This document shows positions 36,712 through 47,418 of a DNA stretch of 64,000 nucleotides, one piece after another. Origin of the DNA: Zygosaccharomyces rouxii (taxonomy: Eukaryota > Ascomycota > Saccharomycetes > Saccharomycetales > Saccharomycetaceae); NCBI RefSeq assembly GCF_000026365.1, contig NC_012991.1, positions 434,001-498,000 of the forward strand. The letters run 5' to 3'. Numbering within the stretch: the stretch's first letter is position 1; the number at the start of each line of letters is the position of its first letter. The translations under genes were made by a program, and so were the position numbers. The notes beneath the pieces were generated by a model. The model did not search any database. It was given only the letters and a program-made list of their open reading frames with translations, and was not told where the DNA came from.

Positions 36712-38034
36712 TTAGAAAATTTCGTAATCGGAGCCAATATCCCCGTCGTAGTATTCATCCTCAGATTCATCGACTAACTGTTCGAAATTGACCTTATAAC
36801 GTAGAATACCACCGATACCACCGAAACCAGAGACGAATTGAGCACCTTCAGATGACTTATCGGTAATAAATTCTAAGTGAGCACCGTAGTTTTTGTAATT
36901 CTCTGCTAGCCATTCGATTAGTGGCATTTCATCTACGATTTCCATCTCTTGACCAGTATTCTTGTCGATAGCTTGTGATTTGTCCAGTTGATCAGGTTCT
37001 GCGAATTTTAGTACTTCTTCACCTTCATCGTTCTTAAAGACGTATCTTATAGTTTCCATATTTTCATAAACGATTAAGGATTCGATGGAACCCAAGTCCA
37101 AAGCTTTCAGGGTGTCATCAATACCATAACAGAATTTACCTGAATCTAGAGATATTTCCTCGAAGTATTCTGTCAGAAGTTTCTTTTCTTGAACAAACTT
37201 AACGTTCGCTAAAGTTTCTGCAGATAATTCAATTGCTTGGTTGAAACCGTTCTCACCACCATAAGAGATATCGACAATTTTAATGATTTTAGAGGCTAAT
37301 CTTTGATCGAATAGTTCAGATTTGGCCAAATCGGTCTTGAAATCTGCTGAACCAGCCAAAATCAAACCTTTAACATTAATCTTATCGTTAGTGATGAAAT
37401 TTTGTACAGCAACTTCTGCCACTTTTCTCACATAGTTATGTCTCTTTTCTTCTCTTAAACGTGCGAAACGCATAGCAGATTGTCCACCTCTACCGTGTTT
37501 CTTTGGTAAATCAACTGAAAATTTGTGCAAAACGGTTCTGGTGTTACCAGAAAGCGAACCAAACAAGGATCCTTGACCATCCATAACAATGAAACCGAAT
37601 TTGTCATCAGCTTCCAGCAGTTCTGATAGAACTTCAGTATGGAATTTGTTATCACACAAATATAAGGATGTGTTGATTGGCTTATAAGGTTCGATATCGA
37701 ATGTAACTTTCTTTTCCTTACCTTCTTCATTGATAATATCACCACAATAGATAACTAAACCATTTGGTGGAACTTTAGTGTAAAGTTTTAGCTTTTGTTG
37801 AGTAGAAGTAATGGCAGATAAAACGGATAGACGGTTAACTCTTGATTTAATGTTAGATGCGGTACCATATTCATCTGTTAACATTTTTTGGTAGATGGAA
37901 ATTTGACCCTTTGGTGGAATCACCAATGAAATCATGGATGTACCATTACCACGAGCACTTTCCAATGATTTGATCAGCTTTTTAACTCTCCAGATTTCAA
38001 TATTCTTCTCAGCGTCTGTTTCTAAATTTCCCAT
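36712..38034 (-). CDS. SUP45: Translation release factor eRF1
   Basis: Cytosolic class I release factor that reads all three stop codons and, with Sup35/eRF3, triggers peptide release. At 440 aa (S. cerevisiae 437) it is nearly colinear with the yeast protein. Domain 1 carries TASNIKS (about residues 58-64) and YLCDNKF (YxCxxxF) for stop recognition. Domain 2 has the GGQ motif in HGRGGQSA (about 180-187). The acidic C-terminus ends [17 protein letters not shown]. The ATG at 38034 is the only suitable start. It is convergent with MAK5 (161 bp) and corresponds to YBR143C. Confidence 0.97.
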   Translation of the reverse strand: MGNLETDAEKNIEIWRVKKLIKSLESARGNGTSMISLVIPPKGQISIYQKMLTDEYGTASNIKSRVNRLSVLSAITSTQQKLKLYTKVPPNGLVIYCGDIINEEGKEKKVTFDIEPYKPINTSLYLCDNKFHTEVLSELLEADDKFGFIVMDGQGSLFGSLSGNTRTVLHKFSVDLPKKHGRGGQSAMRFARLREEKRHNYVRKVAEVAVQNFITNDKINVKGLILAGSADFKTDLAKSELFDQRLASKIIKIVDISYGGENGFNQAIELSAETLANVKFVQEKKLLTEYFEEISLDSGKFCYGIDDTLKALDLGSIESLIVYENMETIRYVFKNDEGEEVLKFAEPDQLDKSQAIDKNTGQEMEIVDEMPLIEWLAENYKNYGAHLEFITDKSSEGAQFVSGFGGIGGILRYKVNFEQLVDESEDEYYDGDIGSDYEIF

Positions 38035-38384
38035 GATGAAATGAGGTCCTTGACGGTCTTAACAGAACTTCTAACGAGTGGTAAATGTGATTACTGTTCG
38101 ACTTTATGTGTTTTATAATTTAATTCTATATAATTCATCTGAACATTGAAAATTTTTTTTTTTCACTTCGTATTACTCGAGGAAAGAAAGAAAAAAGGGT
38201 CACATGCTCTGGCGCCAGGTAAGATGTCACTAAATAAAATGTCACTAAATAAAATAAAATAAAATAAAATAAAATAAAATAAAATACTATTCCATGTTTA
38301 AGTACTTACTATCCCCATATCCATAAGCTATGTAGTACCTCAAAAAAAGAGAAAACCAAAAGGCAAAAGAGCTAAACTCCAAGA
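38035..38384. promoter_or_regulatory. SUP45 promoter / ATG19-like 3' region
   Basis: This 350-bp spacer lies upstream of SUP45 and downstream of the ATG19-like gene. It contains a T-run (38152-38163), GTCACATG-type E-box sequence near 38199, and a pentanucleotide repeat listed separately. No gene is visible. Confidence 0.5.
38225..38285. repeat. TAAAA pentanucleotide microsatellite with duplicated 15-mer
   Basis: Two tandem copies of TGTCACTAAATAAAA (38225-38239 and 38240-38254) run into six further TAAAA units. It lies about 190-250 bp upstream of SUP45. Confidence 0.9.
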
Positions 38385-39800
38385 TTACACATCGTCCTCG
38401 CTCAAAAAATCGTACTCCTCCCAGTTAGTATCGCTGCCCGAGTCTGAACACAGACTGTACTCGTCATTGGTCATTGAAGAGCTTATAACGCCTTCGTCTT
38501 CTTTAGCCAGCGAAGACAATGGCTTGCAGCTACTTTGATCTTCCGGCGCTGCTGACGGAGTTAATGTTGCCGTTGGCGATGGTGAAGGAGACTTTGACAA
38601 CCGAGGTGGCTTTAATTTGATAGAAGTATCCAATAACCACGAGCTGGATCCTGTGTACAGAACTTCTTCTTTGTTCTTCCCGTCCAATATATCAATACGA
38701 GCACATTCTATGACCGAGCCACGAGAAATCTTCTTGTGGAACAATTTCCTGTTACCTGGTCTCAATTCATGAGGTCCTAGATAACTTTCAACTGTAGGTC
38801 TAGACCCTGAGGTTGATGAATCGCATGTTGCAAGAACTAGAGTACAATCACCGGGTAAAGCACGTCTTCCATTGTTGTAGATATCAAAAGTTAACAAATC
38901 GTCCCTGTGAGATACTGTGATCTCCAGTGAAGCAAATTCATGTCTAGATCTCGGTTTTTCACTAGAAGCAGCCTTTGCCTGATGTGCACAGTATGCCCTG
39001 TAACCACGAACTACTTCACGCACTGCCTCCACGCTGGAAAACATTTCAAAGATATCCTTTTCATGTTCAGGAATATCCACAATGACTTCCTTGTCGTTTA
39101 AAGTCATGGAACTTAATCCTGTGGTATCAAGGTGAGTACCCTTTCTCAGGGGAGTATTGATCTTGGCCATATTATGGTGACGTCTATGAGAATTTGCCTC
39201 CACGCCCTTAGCCTCACAGGATGAACATAGATCAAAATTATTACAATCCAAACATTTGAAACGAGGACCTACAATAGGTTTAGCAGATGTATCGTATTCT
39301 GGGTAGCACACGTCACAAAAGACAGCTTCATGTACAGGACCTGTTGGTAGTGCGACTGCTGGAGCTGCAACTGCCGGTGTTGGAACTGTTGGAGTTGCAA
39401 TAGGTTTATTGTGTTGGGTATCTACTGACAACTGTAGTTTTTTGACAGAGCCCACAAGTTCCTCCCATTGTTTTGCGCTTACAAGAACATCATTCTGAGG
39501 TTCAGGTTCAGGTGCTGCTGGTACACTGGGTTTATCATAGATTAAAACGATATGAGGCTTTGTAGACTCTTTGGAAAACATAAATTTTTCAGTATCTTGT
39601 TGATTCGAAAGCAAAATATCAGTCTCTAAATCCTTCTTGCCATGACAGATACAGCGACCCATAACTAATTTATCTTCAAAAACATTATCAATTCCAAATG
39701 TATGTTTAATGAATTCTTCAAGGGATTGTTTTCTCCTAGCATCAAAGATTTCTCCTCTTGCGCCATAAACGACACCTACATTTCTTAAAGTTTCACTCAT
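38385..39800 (-). CDS. ATG19: ATG19/NBR1-like selective autophagy receptor with ZZ zinc finger
   Basis: Likely orthologue of the cytoplasm-to-vacuole (Cvt) cargo receptor Atg19 and its tandem copy Atg34, judged by position between SUP45 and PHM7 (YOL082W/YOL083W-YOL084W). Of 471 residues, 1-90 resemble a PB1/ubiquitin-like fold. A short possible coiled coil (about 108-127) contains WEEL (112-115). A ZZ-type zinc finger lies at 160-210 (CDVC, CLDC, CSSC, then HRRHH). An Ig-like beta domain equivalent to the alpha-mannosidase-binding region covers about 285-395. A Ser/Pro-rich linker leads to an acidic C-terminal tail with YDFL (463-466), which fits an Atg8-interacting motif. The ZZ finger makes it look like an NBR1-type ancestor; the symbol is by synteny. 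Confidence 0.78.
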   Translation of the reverse strand: MSETLRNVGVVYGARGEIFDARRKQSLEEFIKHTFGIDNVFEDKLVMGRCICHGKKDLETDILLSNQQDTEKFMFSKESTKPHIVLIYDKPSVPAAPEPEPQNDVLVSAKQWEELVGSVKKLQLSVDTQHNKPIATPTVPTPAVAAPAVALPTGPVHEAVFCDVCYPEYDTSAKPIVGPRFKCLDCNNFDLCSSCEAKGVEANSHRRHHNMAKINTPLRKGTHLDTTGLSSMTLNDKEVIVDIPEHEKDIFEMFSSVEAVREVVRGYRAYCAHQAKAASSEKPRSRHEFASLEITVSHRDDLLTFDIYNNGRRALPGDCTLVLATCDSSTSGSRPTVESYLGPHELRPGNRKLFHKKISRGSVIECARIDILDGKNKEEVLYTGSSSWLLDTSIKLKPPRLSKSPSPSPTATLTPSAAPEDQSSCKPLSSLAKEDEGVISSSMTNDEYSLCSDSGSDTNWEEYDFLSEDDV

Positions 39801-40191
39801 TCTCGAGTGGAATGATTAGAATGGTAACTGGGTGAAGAAATAGTGCTTTATCTTCGAAACCTGGCAGTCTTTAATAGTTCAAAGCCTTTATCCCTTTGCT
39901 TGACGGTAAAGGGTACCCCTATCCTTTTCTAGCCCGAAGTCATCATAAACGAAATCTGGGGAATAAGCATTAGACGCCCATGTTAAGCAGAATAATATCA
40001 CCATAATACGCATAAACTCCAGCTCCCACATCATGTAATTCTGAAATCTCCAAACTTGAGATTTGTTTACAAAACGTGAAATAGTAGTAGTATTTCGAGA
40101 GTTGTTCTTTATTAAAATTATAGCATTATAAATTACAAAAAAAAAAAAAAAGAATAAAAATAAAAATATCTGTAGAGAAGCTCAACCAACA
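39801..40191. other. Intergenic region, ATG19-like promoter / PHM7 3' end
   Basis: This 391-bp stretch lies between two leftward genes. It includes the palindromic AGGGTACCCCT at about 39907-39917, which holds a CCCCT stress-element core, and a 15-A run (40137-40151) near the PHM7 3' end. No gene or RNA is apparent. Confidence 0.5.
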
Positions 40192-43038
40192 TTAAATTTC
40201 GAAATCTGGTGGATCGCCTGTATACTGAGATCTACCCTTCTCATCGTAAGCAGTGTTTTCATCCCTAACATCTGCACCAACTTCTTGGGCTAATTCGATC
40301 TGTTGTTTCGAAACACCCATTGGATCTTCACAAACCCAGATTATTGGGTCCTTGTCAACAACGCTAGGATCTGTGTAGGCACAATCCAATTCAGAATCTA
40401 CGTATTCAACAGTAGTTTCCAAAACTGTCGGCAGTCTTGAACGAACCTCCTCAAATGAGTAGTATTTGCTTGGTTGGAAATATAACATAACTCTTTCTCT
40501 CCATGATTTTGGCTTTTCTGGACCCCATTCTCTAATTGGTCCACCAGAAAATGGTATCCTTTTCGTACTTCCGATTTGTTTGTTGTCTGCAAATACATCT
40601 GTTTTCTTTGAAGATAGTGATTCACTACCTACAGTTGGAGCACCTTCACGTTCCACAACGAATAGACGATCTTCATTGGGTTTATCCATTTCGGCAGATT
40701 CAAAATCTTCCATCTCACGATCACCTTTTTCTAAATCATTATTGCCAGCAAGTGTTTCCTTCCTATCTAACTCTTTACCAGAGGTACCGACAGCATTATC
40801 GTGCAATCTATATTCCAATGAACCAGCATCATTTTCGTCATCGTTATCAACTTGATCTCTTTTAATATCACCTTCTTCAACTTCATCAATTGCATTTTTG
40901 ACTTCATGCAAACCTTGATCACTTGGATAACTAGCTTGGTTTTCACCATAGACGTAACGAATTGCACTTAATGGCACGCTATCGATTAATGGAATAAATC
41001 TTCTCTTTAACCATATATGAGCACCAGCGGTTGCAACTAATGCAACGATTTCTAATACCAATGGCCCCCAGGTCTTTGCCATAATGAAAAGACCAATTAG
41101 ACAGACTTGTGATAAATAAAGACCACAGAATACTTGGAACAATGCATGAGGATAGTTACGACCCTTAGAATCGAAGGTAAAACCTTGAACGTAGTTCAAA
41201 GTGTAAATGTAAGCGAGGTACATCAGCGAAAGACCGACGAATGAGAAGACTAAAATTAATGGTGCAATCACTGAGTAACAAAGGGCAATGGCAACTAATA
41301 ATTCCATGATTGGGTATGCAACACCCATTGATGGTTTGGCCAAAGTGCAGTAACGATTCCACTTCTTACGTGGAGTAGAATCCAATATCTTACCGATAAA
41401 TTTGGATAGAATTAACGTAACCAGTTGTAACAATGTACCGCTTGATACTGATAAGCCTTGTAGTAGGAAATAAGAAATGTAAAAGTTTGATGCCTTTGGT
41501 AAATTGTTTGCCAATAGTGTCATTGCGGAAGATGGATCCTCGATAATAGCATCAACAGTCGCAGATGCTGATGAAGTACAAGTGGTCACTAAGAAAACTT
41601 GAACCACTTGGAATGCAAAATACCAGCTTTGACAATACAAATCAGTTTCTTGCACAGTCATACAACCACTTTTCCTACCCGCCAACATAATAATTGGTGG
41701 CACCAATGACATTAATATACCTAGCGCAACTGCAGGCAAAATACCTGTAATTAACCCAAGCAATGGTTTAGGACACTTATCAATGAATTGTAACCAGTGA
41801 ATTTTCGAAGTTAAGAAACTGATATTAGAAATACAACCGACAAGTGCAACTGGAATTGCCCAGAAAATAATCATAGCTGTCAAAAATGCATTTGCACCTG
41901 TACGCTTAGATTTTCTCATTGGTTTCGTCAATTCCATATTACCCCAGCTGATATCTTCAGAAGCAAAGCCAATAATTGCTCTGCTATACATTCCCTTCAA
42001 GCGGTTTTTAATCGTTTGGTATGCCCTCTGAGCTTCCAATTGAGATGGAAACTGAACAAAGCAAACAGGTAGGATCTTTGTATCATCCCAATGTGCTTGT
42101 AAATCGTGAATATCTTCATTCAGTTCACCAATCTTATTGGCATCGTACTCGATAACATCAACCTTTTCACCTAAAAATGGAATCTTCCACTTACCCAAAC
42201 GTCTCTTTGGTCTTTTCTTTTCCGGAATGTAGTCCTCTAATTTATCACCATCGACTTCAGGGACTCCGACTTTCTTATCAGCCTTGAGCTTTAATTTGAC
42301 ACATTTGTTAATACATTTGTTCAACGCAGCTTCCAATTTTTGAGCACTCTTTGTTCTTTCTCCAACCAATTTTTGCAATTCTGTTTCATCATGAGCGAAT
42401 GCAATACGATCTGCTCGAGGGAAAGTGCTTAAGATTGCCTCTTCATTCATTATTTCGGAGTGTAACTCCGTGATCACCAATGTTCTCGAGCTAACTAAAG
42501 AATCGTACATCGGACTCGTCTGCAATGCATGTCTAACCATAATGTAGTAGTACAACTCCCTGTAGACGGTAAACACAATTGCACCGTAGAAGATCCACGA
42601 CAGAAAGACATGAGCAAAAAATCTGTTCTTATTGGTAACATTGGAAAATGCCAACAGTTCAAAACCTTTGAAATTCCTACCATTCGTAGCATTCACTGGC
42701 AGAATGATAGGGTAAAGCAAGATGATACCCAATAGTGAAAACCCAGCACCAAGGGCAATGTATCTGAGATAAAAGTACCCATCTAGACTTGCATGTTGAA
42801 TCAAAAAAGAGTGTGGACGTGACAACAAATATGAAACCCAACGGAAATAACCAGAGGGAACAGATTCTGTTCTTTCCTCATCTTTAAGGGTTTTGACATC
42901 ATCTAGCGTACGTGGCTCGTAAACCCTTCTGTCTTTTGGTCTAAGAGTCAGAAAGGCAAGCGTGAATATAGCTGCTATACAGCCATTGAAAATCAACGAC
43001 GAGACAAAGGCAGACGTCGAAGACGAAGAATCTGCCAT
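40192..43038 (-). CDS. PHM7: CSC1/OSCA/TMEM63-family membrane channel Phm7
   Basis: Predicted osmo- or mechanosensitive cation channel family protein of the plasma membrane or cell periphery; 948 aa against 991. Three N-terminal membrane segments (residues about 12-30, 90-112, 135-160) precede a cytosolic RRM-like loop to about 370 with charged helices. The main RSN1_7TM block follows from about 385 to 690. A charged tail of about 230 residues carries the acidic region and the PFSGGPIREWGPEKPKSWRERV motif seen in Phm7. It corresponds to YOL084W, whose S. cerevisiae expression is phosphate-responsive; I did not identify a clear Pho4 site upstream. It diverges from ADH across a 3.3-kb gap. Confidence 0.92.
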   Translation of the reverse strand: MADSSSSTSAFVSSLIFNGCIAAIFTLAFLTLRPKDRRVYEPRTLDDVKTLKDEERTESVPSGYFRWVSYLLSRPHSFLIQHASLDGYFYLRYIALGAGFSLLGIILLYPIILPVNATNGRNFKGFELLAFSNVTNKNRFFAHVFLSWIFYGAIVFTVYRELYYYIMVRHALQTSPMYDSLVSSRTLVITELHSEIMNEEAILSTFPRADRIAFAHDETELQKLVGERTKSAQKLEAALNKCINKCVKLKLKADKKVGVPEVDGDKLEDYIPEKKRPKRRLGKWKIPFLGEKVDVIEYDANKIGELNEDIHDLQAHWDDTKILPVCFVQFPSQLEAQRAYQTIKNRLKGMYSRAIIGFASEDISWGNMELTKPMRKSKRTGANAFLTAMIIFWAIPVALVGCISNISFLTSKIHWLQFIDKCPKPLLGLITGILPAVALGILMSLVPPIIMLAGRKSGCMTVQETDLYCQSWYFAFQVVQVFLVTTCTSSASATVDAIIEDPSSAMTLLANNLPKASNFYISYFLLQGLSVSSGTLLQLVTLILSKFIGKILDSTPRKKWNRYCTLAKPSMGVAYPIMELLVAIALCYSVIAPLILVFSFVGLSLMYLAYIYTLNYVQGFTFDSKGRNYPHALFQVFCGLYLSQVCLIGLFIMAKTWGPLVLEIVALVATAGAHIWLKRRFIPLIDSVPLSAIRYVYGENQASYPSDQGLHEVKNAIDEVEEGDIKRDQVDNDDENDAGSLEYRLHDNAVGTSGKELDRKETLAGNNDLEKGDREMEDFESAEMDKPNEDRLFVVEREGAPTVGSESLSSKKTDVFADNKQIGSTKRIPFSGGPIREWGPEKPKSWRERVMLYFQPSKYYSFEEVRSRLPTVLETTVEYVDSELDCAYTDPSVVDKDPIIWVCEDPMGVSKQQIELAQEVGADVRDENTAYDEKGRSQYTGDPPDFEI

Positions 43039-46000
43039 ATCTGTAAGTTGAAATCCTAGAGATCAGAATTTCTCGAGGATATGCAAAGAGAAGATCAAAT
43101 GTTCGAATCAAGAAAAACAAGAAATATATACATATACTAGATTTGTTTTGGGTTTCCTCTACGCCGTTTATATAATTTCACCTACAAGGATTGCTGTACT
43201 ACTACAAAATTTGAAATCGTAACCATTATTATTGTACTAAAAAAAATAAAAAAAAAAAAAAAAAATAGCAAAACGGTTAAAGAATGAAGAGGCACTTCCG
43301 GGAGCGGGATCTGCTAGAGCTATCTTCGAGGGATCTCCGCAGTGGCGAAGCTCTTGGCGTAGTCTCGGTTCTCGTAGCCGTGCTTTGACCCTCTTCCTTA
43401 CTCTGCCAGACGAAACATTACGAAGCACTAAAGAAGTCCTTCGTACCCAGCCAGTACTACGATTACTTAGTAGAAACCAGCGCCTTACGACGCGAACGCG
43501 AAATGGTCAAATAAAGAGATGGCTTGTAGAATTAGATTTAAATTTCTTTTTAAGATCATGCGGAGAAGGCGGGGCAGCCACTGATTCTAGAAAATTTGTT
43601 TGCTATCGGGCTGATTTGACTCCTAGGGTTCATGGAATATATATTGTATTAGAGTGGCAGAAACTCCGATATTTCCCTAAGTGGATGTGATTTCTAGAGC
43701 TAGTAGGATGAGTCTATTAAAGTTGAAACCCTAGAGAGTAAATGACCCATGATCCGTGGTTTCCTGAAGCCGATGACGTCTCCAGATTGTTTACTAGTAG
43801 CTTTCACCCAGATTCGGAGTTTAAGAGGGCTAGCGAGGGTATCTCCGCGTGCGGAGGGGAAAGAGGCGTTCTTCAAGTGGATCCGAAGGAGGGACCTCAA
43901 TTAGTCTTAGATTGAAATCTGCTACCGTCGCTGATTACAAAAGACTTTTCCTAGTCACTGAGTGATCAACATCTTGCTGGACACTGCCAGAAGTATGACG
44001 TCTACGACAGCATATGCTCTAACAAGAGTTGTTCTTACTTAGCCTATCTACGTTTCCGACATCGCTATCTAAACTTTCACTGACGATACTCGGTAATTCG
44101 TAACGTTTCAATTGCGTATTGAGTTATACTTGTAGCTTTTTTTTCATTGTTTTTATTATGTTAAGCCGACTCCGAAGACCTAAACGTTAACTTATCTTGC
44201 GTGTTGTCTGTGAATAAAGTGACGCAGTGGGAAACCGAGCGTTTCCAAGCTTCCTGGTCCTCTGACCACGTTAGATCATAAACAATCTGGAATGCTTATC
44301 TTGTCTACACTCTTTAAGATTCTTATCAAGCGACTGCCCCTCCAAGTTGTGTTTCAGGACACACACAAGAATACAAGGCAAGATATAAGCCTATCATTGT
44401 ACCAAGCAAACGAAAAACCCCAAATGCTGCAATAAAGATGACTTCACTCAATTGCATGTACGTTTGGATTTGAGATCGACAAGTTATACATAATAATAAT
44501 AACAATAATATTAATAACAGCCTTGTCCCGGAGCGAGAACGTTATATTCGAGTGTGGTAATCAAGAAATGCCCACCCAGATCTACATCTCTACCCCTTTT
44601 ATACCCATCCCTAGTCGGTTCGGTTCGAATTCAATTTATGACTGCTCACAATAATACGGAAGCTTGAAGAAATTCACGCTCGTTAATGATAAACACTTCA
44701 TCATAATTCATTAGTGTACCAATCGAAATGTTAAGGGTGAAGCCATCTTGGAACTCAAAGGTTATAAGAGACACCCTATGGGACTATCACAATCACCTAA
44801 AGTAACCTAAGGGTCATCGGTGGCATGTACTTGCCTACGGATAAAACAAGATATAAGAACCTCCTCCCGGAATGCAAATTAAAGTCTCCAGTGTCTTCTG
44901 CAGATACTGTGTCTTTACCAAGATTAATTGAGAATGTCATGTGGTAGAACTAGTGCTGCCAATGAAATAAAAGAGCTGCAGCTTTTGGTGGACTTCACTA
45001 GTGCAAGAAGTAAGCGAGTGTCGAGTCAAATTTCTTTCTACGCCAGTGAGTCTATCACAGATACCAATTTCGCTTTTGCAAAACGCCAGAATGACATCTA
45101 TTTTACTCTGAAGCGAGCCGCTCATAAAAGAGTTGTATTCCTCAACAAGCATTCGCAGATGTAATGTTTGGTTGTGATTCTCCTGATTCATTGGAGAATA
45201 AATTTCAAGTGTTTTGTTACATACACCCCAAAGGCAAATACCAGGTCTTTAGGCCAGGGAGAGGCCAGGAAGCGGCTTCGTTTCAAATTCGATCGTTACT
45301 CAAAGGGACAATTGTAGAATATTGTGTAGCGGTTGGAAGTCCTAGAAGTTGCATACAACCCTGGTACTGATGGAATCGTCCTCGTTTCACAACGGATATC
45401 AATACGAAAAATCTGAAAAGAAAACTAATATCAATAAACGATATGCATTTAATGACTCCCTTGAAGGACCGAAATTCCCATCGTATGTCAATGACAGCCA
45501 GATTCCGCGTGGTGTAGTGATTGAAATTTTTTTTAACTGACGCCGTTGTCCGGTAGAACCGGGTCGTCGGACCTTTGCTGTCATCACTAATATTAGGACA
45601 TACTATGTTATCTTCCGATATTGCTGCAATTAACCAACGGAAGTTATTCCGACAGGAAAGGGAGAGTGCGAAGAATGTGACAGTTATAGTGGAATGCAGG
45701 GCCAGGACTAAGTCCATCGGCAACAACAGCAGCAGCAGTCTAATCGACCAAGAATGAAAAGTTGCAGCTTTTCTTTTTCTTCAACCAGCATTTTTCGTAG
45801 ATCACTCTTACCACTAGTCTTGCCATTCCTCTCACCAAAACCCTACACTAGTACTGCCACATCGCACTCTATCGTTATTACCACTTTTTTTTTTTTTACT
45901 GTCGAATCGTAGTCGTACCACTATACGCAGACACCCAGACCTTCGGATTCCACTCCGGAGTTGTAACAGCCGCACAGTACCATCTCGAGATGAGCTACAG

Positions 46001-46353
46001 GAATACGCTCGCCAACTAGATGCATAGGGCAAACAGGTGAGGTCTGCCCTATAGAGCTGAAATATCTGGCGATGCGAGAATAAGTTGTTTAGGCCATCTC
46101 ATCCAATACGCATTCCATTACCCGATGATGCATAGTGTCATGGTACCACTACCCATTTAGCTACTTGTCCACTGATTGCTATACACCCTTTAGTACCGGC
46201 AGATGAGCTCAAAATGAGTGCAAGCCCTTTTGTATATAAGAGGGCAATGATGTCTTGAGTGTGGAAAATACGATTTGGATGCAACAAATCAAGAAGAACA
46301 AGAACAACAACAGTTCAGTTTATTTCTCACTACAAACAACCAAAAACAACATA
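43039..46353. other. 3.3-kb gene desert between PHM7 and ADH
   Basis: No credible protein or RNA gene is visible in this stretch. All open frames are under 150 codons and look random. PHM7 promoter DNA with an A-rich tract (about 43240-43265) occupies the left edge. The ADH promoter occupies the right edge. The middle is richer in GC than typical yeast spacers and contains short inverted repeats, such as CTCCGCGTGCGGAG (43843-43856) and the perfect CATCTCGAGATG palindrome (45981-45992), plus a T-run at about 44138. In S. cerevisiae the same PHM7-ADH1 spacer is also divergent and unusually long (about 1.8 kb). Confidence 0.7.
46233..46240 (+). promoter_or_regulatory. TATA box of ADH
   Basis: TATATAAG about 115 bp before the ADH ATG, followed by a purine/A-rich leader (CAAGAAGAACAAGAACAACAAC type), is typical of highly expressed glycolytic yeast genes. 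Confidence 0.75.
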
Positions 46354-47418
46354 ATGTCTGCTGCTCCAGCTCCAGTTATCCCAAAGACCCAAAAGGGTGT
46401 TGTCTTCAACGAAAGCAACGGTCCATTGGAATACAAAGAAATTCCAGTCCCAACCCCAAAGCCAAATGAAATCTTGATTCACGTCAGATACTCTGGTGTC
46501 TGTCACACCGATTTGCACGCCTGGAAGGGTGACTGGCCATTGCCAACTAAGTTGCCATTGGTCGGTGGTCACGAAGGTGCTGGTGAAGTCATTGCCCTAG
46601 GTTCTAACGTCAAGAACTGGAAGGTCGGTGACTTGGCCGGTATCAAATGGTTGAACGGTTCATGTATGTCCTGTGAATCTTGTGAACAATCTAACGAATC
46701 CAACTGTCCAGATGCTGACCTTTCCGGTTACACTCACGACGGTTCTTTCCAACAATACGCTACCGCTGACGCCGTCCAAGCTGCTCACATCCCACCAGGA
46801 ACTGATCTAGCTGAAGTTGCTCCAGTTCTATGTGCTGGTATCACTGTCTACAAGGCTTTGAAGAGTGCTAACTTGAAGGCCGGCCAATGGGTTGCCATCT
46901 CTGGTGCTGCTGGTGGTCTAGGTTCTCTAGCCGTCCAATTCGCCAAGGCTATGGGTCTAAGAGTTGTCGGTATTGACGGTGGTCCAGGTAAGGAAGAATT
47001 GTTCAAGACCTTGGGTGGTGAAGTTTTCATCGACTTCCAAAAGGAAAGTGACATTGTTGGTGCCGTTGTCAACGCTACTAACGGTGGTGCTCACGGTGTT
47101 GTCAACGTTTCCGTCAGTGAAGGTGCTATCTCTGCTTCTACCAAGTACGTTAGAGCTTGTGGTACTTCTGTTCTTGTCGGTATGCCAGCAGGTGCTGTCT
47201 GCAAGTCCGAAGTTTTCGACCAAGTCGTTAGATCTACCAAGATTGTCGGTTCTTACGTCGGTAACAGAGCTGACACCAGAGAAGCTCTAGATTTCTTCGC
47301 TCGTGGTTTGGTCCATGCTCCAATCAACGTGGTCCCATTGTCCACTTTGCCAGAAATCTTCGAGAAGATGGAAAAGGGACAAATCATCGGTAGATACGTC
47401 GTTGACACCTCCAAATAA
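46354..47418 (+). CDS. ADH1: Cytosolic zinc alcohol dehydrogenase (ADH1/ADH5 orthologue)
   Basis: NAD-dependent reduction of acetaldehyde to ethanol, the last step of fermentation. I start at the ATG at 46354 ([15 protein letters not shown]), giving 354 aa; the frame continues upstream without an ATG in good context. Catalytic zinc ligands are Cys50, His73 (GHEGAG) and Cys160. Structural zinc ligands are Cys104, 107, 110 and 118. The NAD-binding loop is [11 protein letters not shown]. Codon use is extremely biased (TTG/GGT/GCT/AAG), as expected for very high expression, and unlike its neighbours. There is no mitochondrial presequence. The N-terminus is about six residues longer than S. cerevisiae Adh1. 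Neighbours match both YOL086C (ADH1) and YBR145W (ADH5), so it is the pre-duplication gene. Confidence 0.96.
   Translation: MSAAPAPVIPKTQKGVVFNESNGPLEYKEIPVPTPKPNEILIHVRYSGVCHTDLHAWKGDWPLPTKLPLVGGHEGAGEVIALGSNVKNWKVGDLAGIKWLNGSCMSCESCEQSNESNCPDADLSGYTHDGSFQQYATADAVQAAHIPPGTDLAEVAPVLCAGITVYKALKSANLKAGQWVAISGAAGGLGSLAVQFAKAMGLRVVGIDGGPGKEELFKTLGGEVFIDFQKESDIVGAVVNATNGGAHGVVNVSVSEGAISASTKYVRACGTSVLVGMPAGAVCKSEVFDQVVRSTKIVGSYVGNRADTREALDFFARGLVHAPINVVPLSTLPEIFEKMEKGQIIGRYVVDTSK

Noticed and set aside
38199..38300. GTCACATG followed by AT-rich repeat, considered as a centromere (CDEI-CDEII)
   Set aside because: No CDEIII-like TGTTT...CCGAA sequence follows, and the AT-rich part is a simple TAAAA microsatellite.
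43385..43690. 101-codon plus-strand frame in the PHM7-ADH gap
   Set aside because: No homology or domain pattern is visible, and the sequence shows no coding-type codon bias.
44622..44632. GGTTCGAATTC resembling a Pol III B box
   Set aside because: No A box at tRNA distance, and no cloverleaf forms around it. A single degenerate B box is expected by chance.
44376..44940. CAAGATATAAG occurring twice and a TGGTAG sequence, considered as LTR and primer-binding-site remnants
   Set aside because: Similarity does not extend beyond the 11-mer, and the TGGTAG match to an initiator-tRNA primer site is only six bases. There is no target-site duplication or Gag-Pol trace.
45283..45726. 147-codon minus-strand frame in the PHM7-ADH gap
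   Set aside because: Composition is random-looking, it begins without an ATG in good context, and I could not match it to any protein or retrotransposon domain.
46247..46258. ATGATGTCTTGA mini-ORF upstream of ADH
   Set aside because: It lies only about 10-15 bp downstream of the TATA box, so it is probably upstream of the transcription start.
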